From NCBI GenBank assembly GCA_018623785.1, contig JAAZVD010000044.1, positions 1 through 9,071 of the forward strand: a DNA stretch of 9,071 nucleotides, written 5' to 3'. The stretch comes from Bacteroidota bacterium. GTDB taxonomy: Bacteria > Bacteroidota > Rhodothermia > Rhodothermales > UBA10348. Shown here one piece after another: positions 8,159 through 9,071 of this stretch. Position 1 is the stretch's first letter. Each line of letters starts with the position of its first letter. A program made the position numbers and the translations under genes. Below the pieces are notes generated by a model. The model ran no database searches. It worked only from the letters and a program-made list of their open reading frames with translations, and had not been told where the DNA came from.

Positions 8159-8199
8159 AAAGGTCGGGACGACGCAAACCCGTCGTCCCGACCTTTTTT
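8159..8199 (+). terminator. Strong Rho-independent terminator after the beta-helix gene
   Basis: AAAGGTCGGGACGACG (8159-8174) and CGTCGTCCCGACCTTT (8181-8196) form a perfect 16-bp stem around the 6-base loop CAAACC, with a run of six T at 8194-8199. It lies 30 bases past the stop of the secreted protein gene. It separates that transcript from the next two genes. Confidence 0.95.
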
Positions 8200-8248
8200 C
8201 TCTCAGTAAGTGATAGCTGGCTCCTCACTCTCGTAGTGTACTGAGAGA
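8199..8248 (+). repeat. Inverted repeat with alternative inner hairpins in the leader of the next gene
   Basis: TCTCTCAGTA (8199-8208) and TACTGAGAGA (8239-8248) are perfect 10-bp inverted repeats. Inside them, AGTGA (8209-8213) can pair with TCACT (8225-8229). Alternatively CACT (8226-8229) can pair with AGTG (8235-8238). The two inner stems share bases and exclude each other. The element ends 27 bases before the ATG at 8276 and starts at the terminator's T tract. It could be an operator, an RNA leader structure or chance; it matches no riboswitch class I know. Confidence 0.45.
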
Positions 8249-8266
8249 GGATGCGACGAAACTGAT

Positions 8267-8270
8267 GAGG
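8267..8270 (+). promoter_or_regulatory. Ribosome binding site deciding the start at 8276
   Basis: GAGG, five bases before the ATG at 8276, is the clearest Shine-Dalgarno-like match before any gene here. It favours ATG 8276 over the in-frame TTG directly before it at 8273. Confidence 0.6.
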
Positions 8271-8275
8271 TTTTG

Positions 8276-8953
8276 ATGAGAGTATATACCGTCCTCCTGC
8301 TGCTGCTCATGGCAGCAACATCGGCTGAAGCCCAGTCAGTTGCAGTTTCCGGCCGGATCGTCCACGAAGCCACTGGAGATCCTCAAGCCCGGATTCCGCT
8401 CTATCTCTTGGGGACGTCTCTAGCTGCGTTCACGGACAGTGATGGGAGATACGTTTTCCGCGAGGTCCCAGCCGGTTCTTATGAATTGGTTGCAGTCGTT
8501 CCGGGTCACGGCCAGATCAAGCAGATGCTCGAGGTTGCTGGAGAGGCAGACATCGTTCACGATTTGGCTGTTCCGTATCCGAGCAATGCATCGGATGAAT
8601 CCCCCGACGCAGCAGGATCTGACTCGGAGCCATCGTCCAATACGGCCCCGCTTGTCCAAAAGACCGACATTGTAAACCCGGAGGTGGAAACCGTATGCTC
8701 CTGTCATACGTCGGCCGTCTCACTCCTCGATCAAGCTATCGACCTTCGAGGTAAGTTTACGACGGAGGCGGCCTACGAGGCTGATGACGCAGCGGGGGAG
8801 AAAATGCAATCACTCTTGGGCGAATGGAAGAATCTTCAGCGGCAGTGTTTGTCACGATTCGGTACAAAGCTCTTTGAAGAATCTGCCTGTAACAAGCCCA
8901 CAGAGATATCTCGCAAGCGTCAAGAGCTGAACGATAGTGGCATCAGATCCTGA
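8276..8953 (+). CDS. Small secreted protein with carboxypeptidase-regulatory-like domain and Cys-containing tail
   Basis: This is a 225-residue exported protein of unknown function. Residues 1-20 are a signal peptide (hydrophobic VLLLLLMAA, cleavage after AEA or nearby). Residues about 21-100 resemble the CarboxypepD_reg / Cna-B-like beta-sandwich: VSGRIVHEATGDPQARIPLY, then TDSDGRYVFREVPAGSYELV, the usual 'G.Y.f..vpaGsYel' signature. In Bacteroidota this domain often sits at the N-terminus of TonB-dependent receptors, but here no barrel follows. Residues about 102-125 are a Ser/Asp/Pro-rich linker. Residues about 135-225 are probably helical and hold four cysteines (141 and 143 in VCSCHTS, 191, 205), enough for two disulfides; I do not recognise this part. 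No T9SS sorting domain and no lipobox are seen, so a periplasmic site is likely. The gene at 8976 starts 22 bases after its stop, suggesting one operon. Confidence 0.85.
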   Translation: MRVYTVLLLLLMAATSAEAQSVAVSGRIVHEATGDPQARIPLYLLGTSLAAFTDSDGRYVFREVPAGSYELVAVVPGHGQIKQMLEVAGEADIVHDLAVPYPSNASDESPDAAGSDSEPSSNTAPLVQKTDIVNPEVETVCSCHTSAVSLLDQAIDLRGKFTTEAAYEADDAAGEKMQSLLGEWKNLQRQCLSRFGTKLFEESACNKPTEISRKRQELNDSGIRS

Positions 8954-8975
8954 TCAACTTCCATCGAGATTCTCA

Positions 8976-9071
8976 ATGAAGACACGACCAACAGCATTCA
9001 TTTTCTTAGCCGCATTTCTGTTTCTGAGCTTCGCGGTCCATGCTTCATTTGCACAATCTGCAAGTATTCAG
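8976..9071 (+). CDS. Exported protein, N-terminal signal peptide only (3' truncated by window edge)
   Basis: An open frame begins at the ATG at 8976 and runs off the window after 32 codons. The translation starts MKTRPTAFIFLAAFLFLSFA and reaches a likely signal peptidase site, ASFA followed by QSASIQ. The charged start, long hydrophobic core and small residues at -3 and -1 make a signal peptide clear. It begins 22 bases after the preceding stop codon, so the two are probably co-transcribed. The ribosome site is weak (CGAGA about 8 bases upstream). The mature part lies outside the window, so function cannot be told. Confidence 0.75.
   Translation, partial: MKTRPTAFIFLAAFLFLSFAVHASFAQSASIQ

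Noticed and set aside
8251..8265. Mini open frame ATG CGA CGA AAC TGA after GAGAGAGG, as a leader peptide
   Set aside because: The purine run touches the ATG with no spacer, and four codons show no regulatory composition.

Overview
The window looks like chromosomal DNA from a member of the Bacteroidota/Rhodothermota side of the FCB group. Three things support this. The AtpA fragment carries the 'MNDLP...VKGGG' insertion I associate with that lineage. A giant one-component hybrid two-component regulator (HTCS) is present. A secreted protein ends in a type IX secretion (T9SS) sorting domain with the 'NYPNPFNPTTEI' signature. Start codons mostly lack strong Shine-Dalgarno sequences, and base composition looks moderately GC-rich by eye. 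A Rhodothermales- or Balneolales-like marine bacterium is my best guess; the species cannot be named from this sequence.

Layout. (1) 1-1651, + strand: the 3' end of atpA, then complete atpG, the end of an F1Fo ATP synthase operon. It closes with a hairpin terminator at about 1687-1719; atpD and atpC do not follow. (2) 1775-6088, - strand, convergent with atpG: a 1437-residue HTCS protein with a signal peptide, about fourteen propeller repeats, a Y_Y_Y domain, one membrane segment, histidine kinase, receiver and AraC-type DNA-binding domain. (3) 6089-6376: a 288-base divergent intergenic region with short palindromes and imperfect direct repeats. (4) 6377-8128, + strand: a 583-residue secreted, probably parallel beta-helix protein with a T9SS C-terminal sorting domain, closed by a strong terminator with a perfect 16-bp stem. 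(5) 8199-8248: an inverted repeat able to form alternative hairpins, in the leader of the next gene. (6) 8276-8953: a small secreted protein with a carboxypeptidase-regulatory-like domain and a four-cysteine C-terminal part. (7) 8976-9071: the start of a third exported protein, cut by the window edge.

How they may work together: the ATP synthase genes are housekeeping and separate from the rest. The HTCS sensor is divergent from a secreted beta-helix protein. That arrangement fits a local circuit in which an external, possibly carbohydrate, ligand is sensed in the periplasm and drives expression of surface or secreted proteins. This is inference from orientation and families; no SusC/SusD pair or clear catalytic enzyme is seen in the window. 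I found no tRNA, rRNA, CRISPR array, transposase or phage gene.
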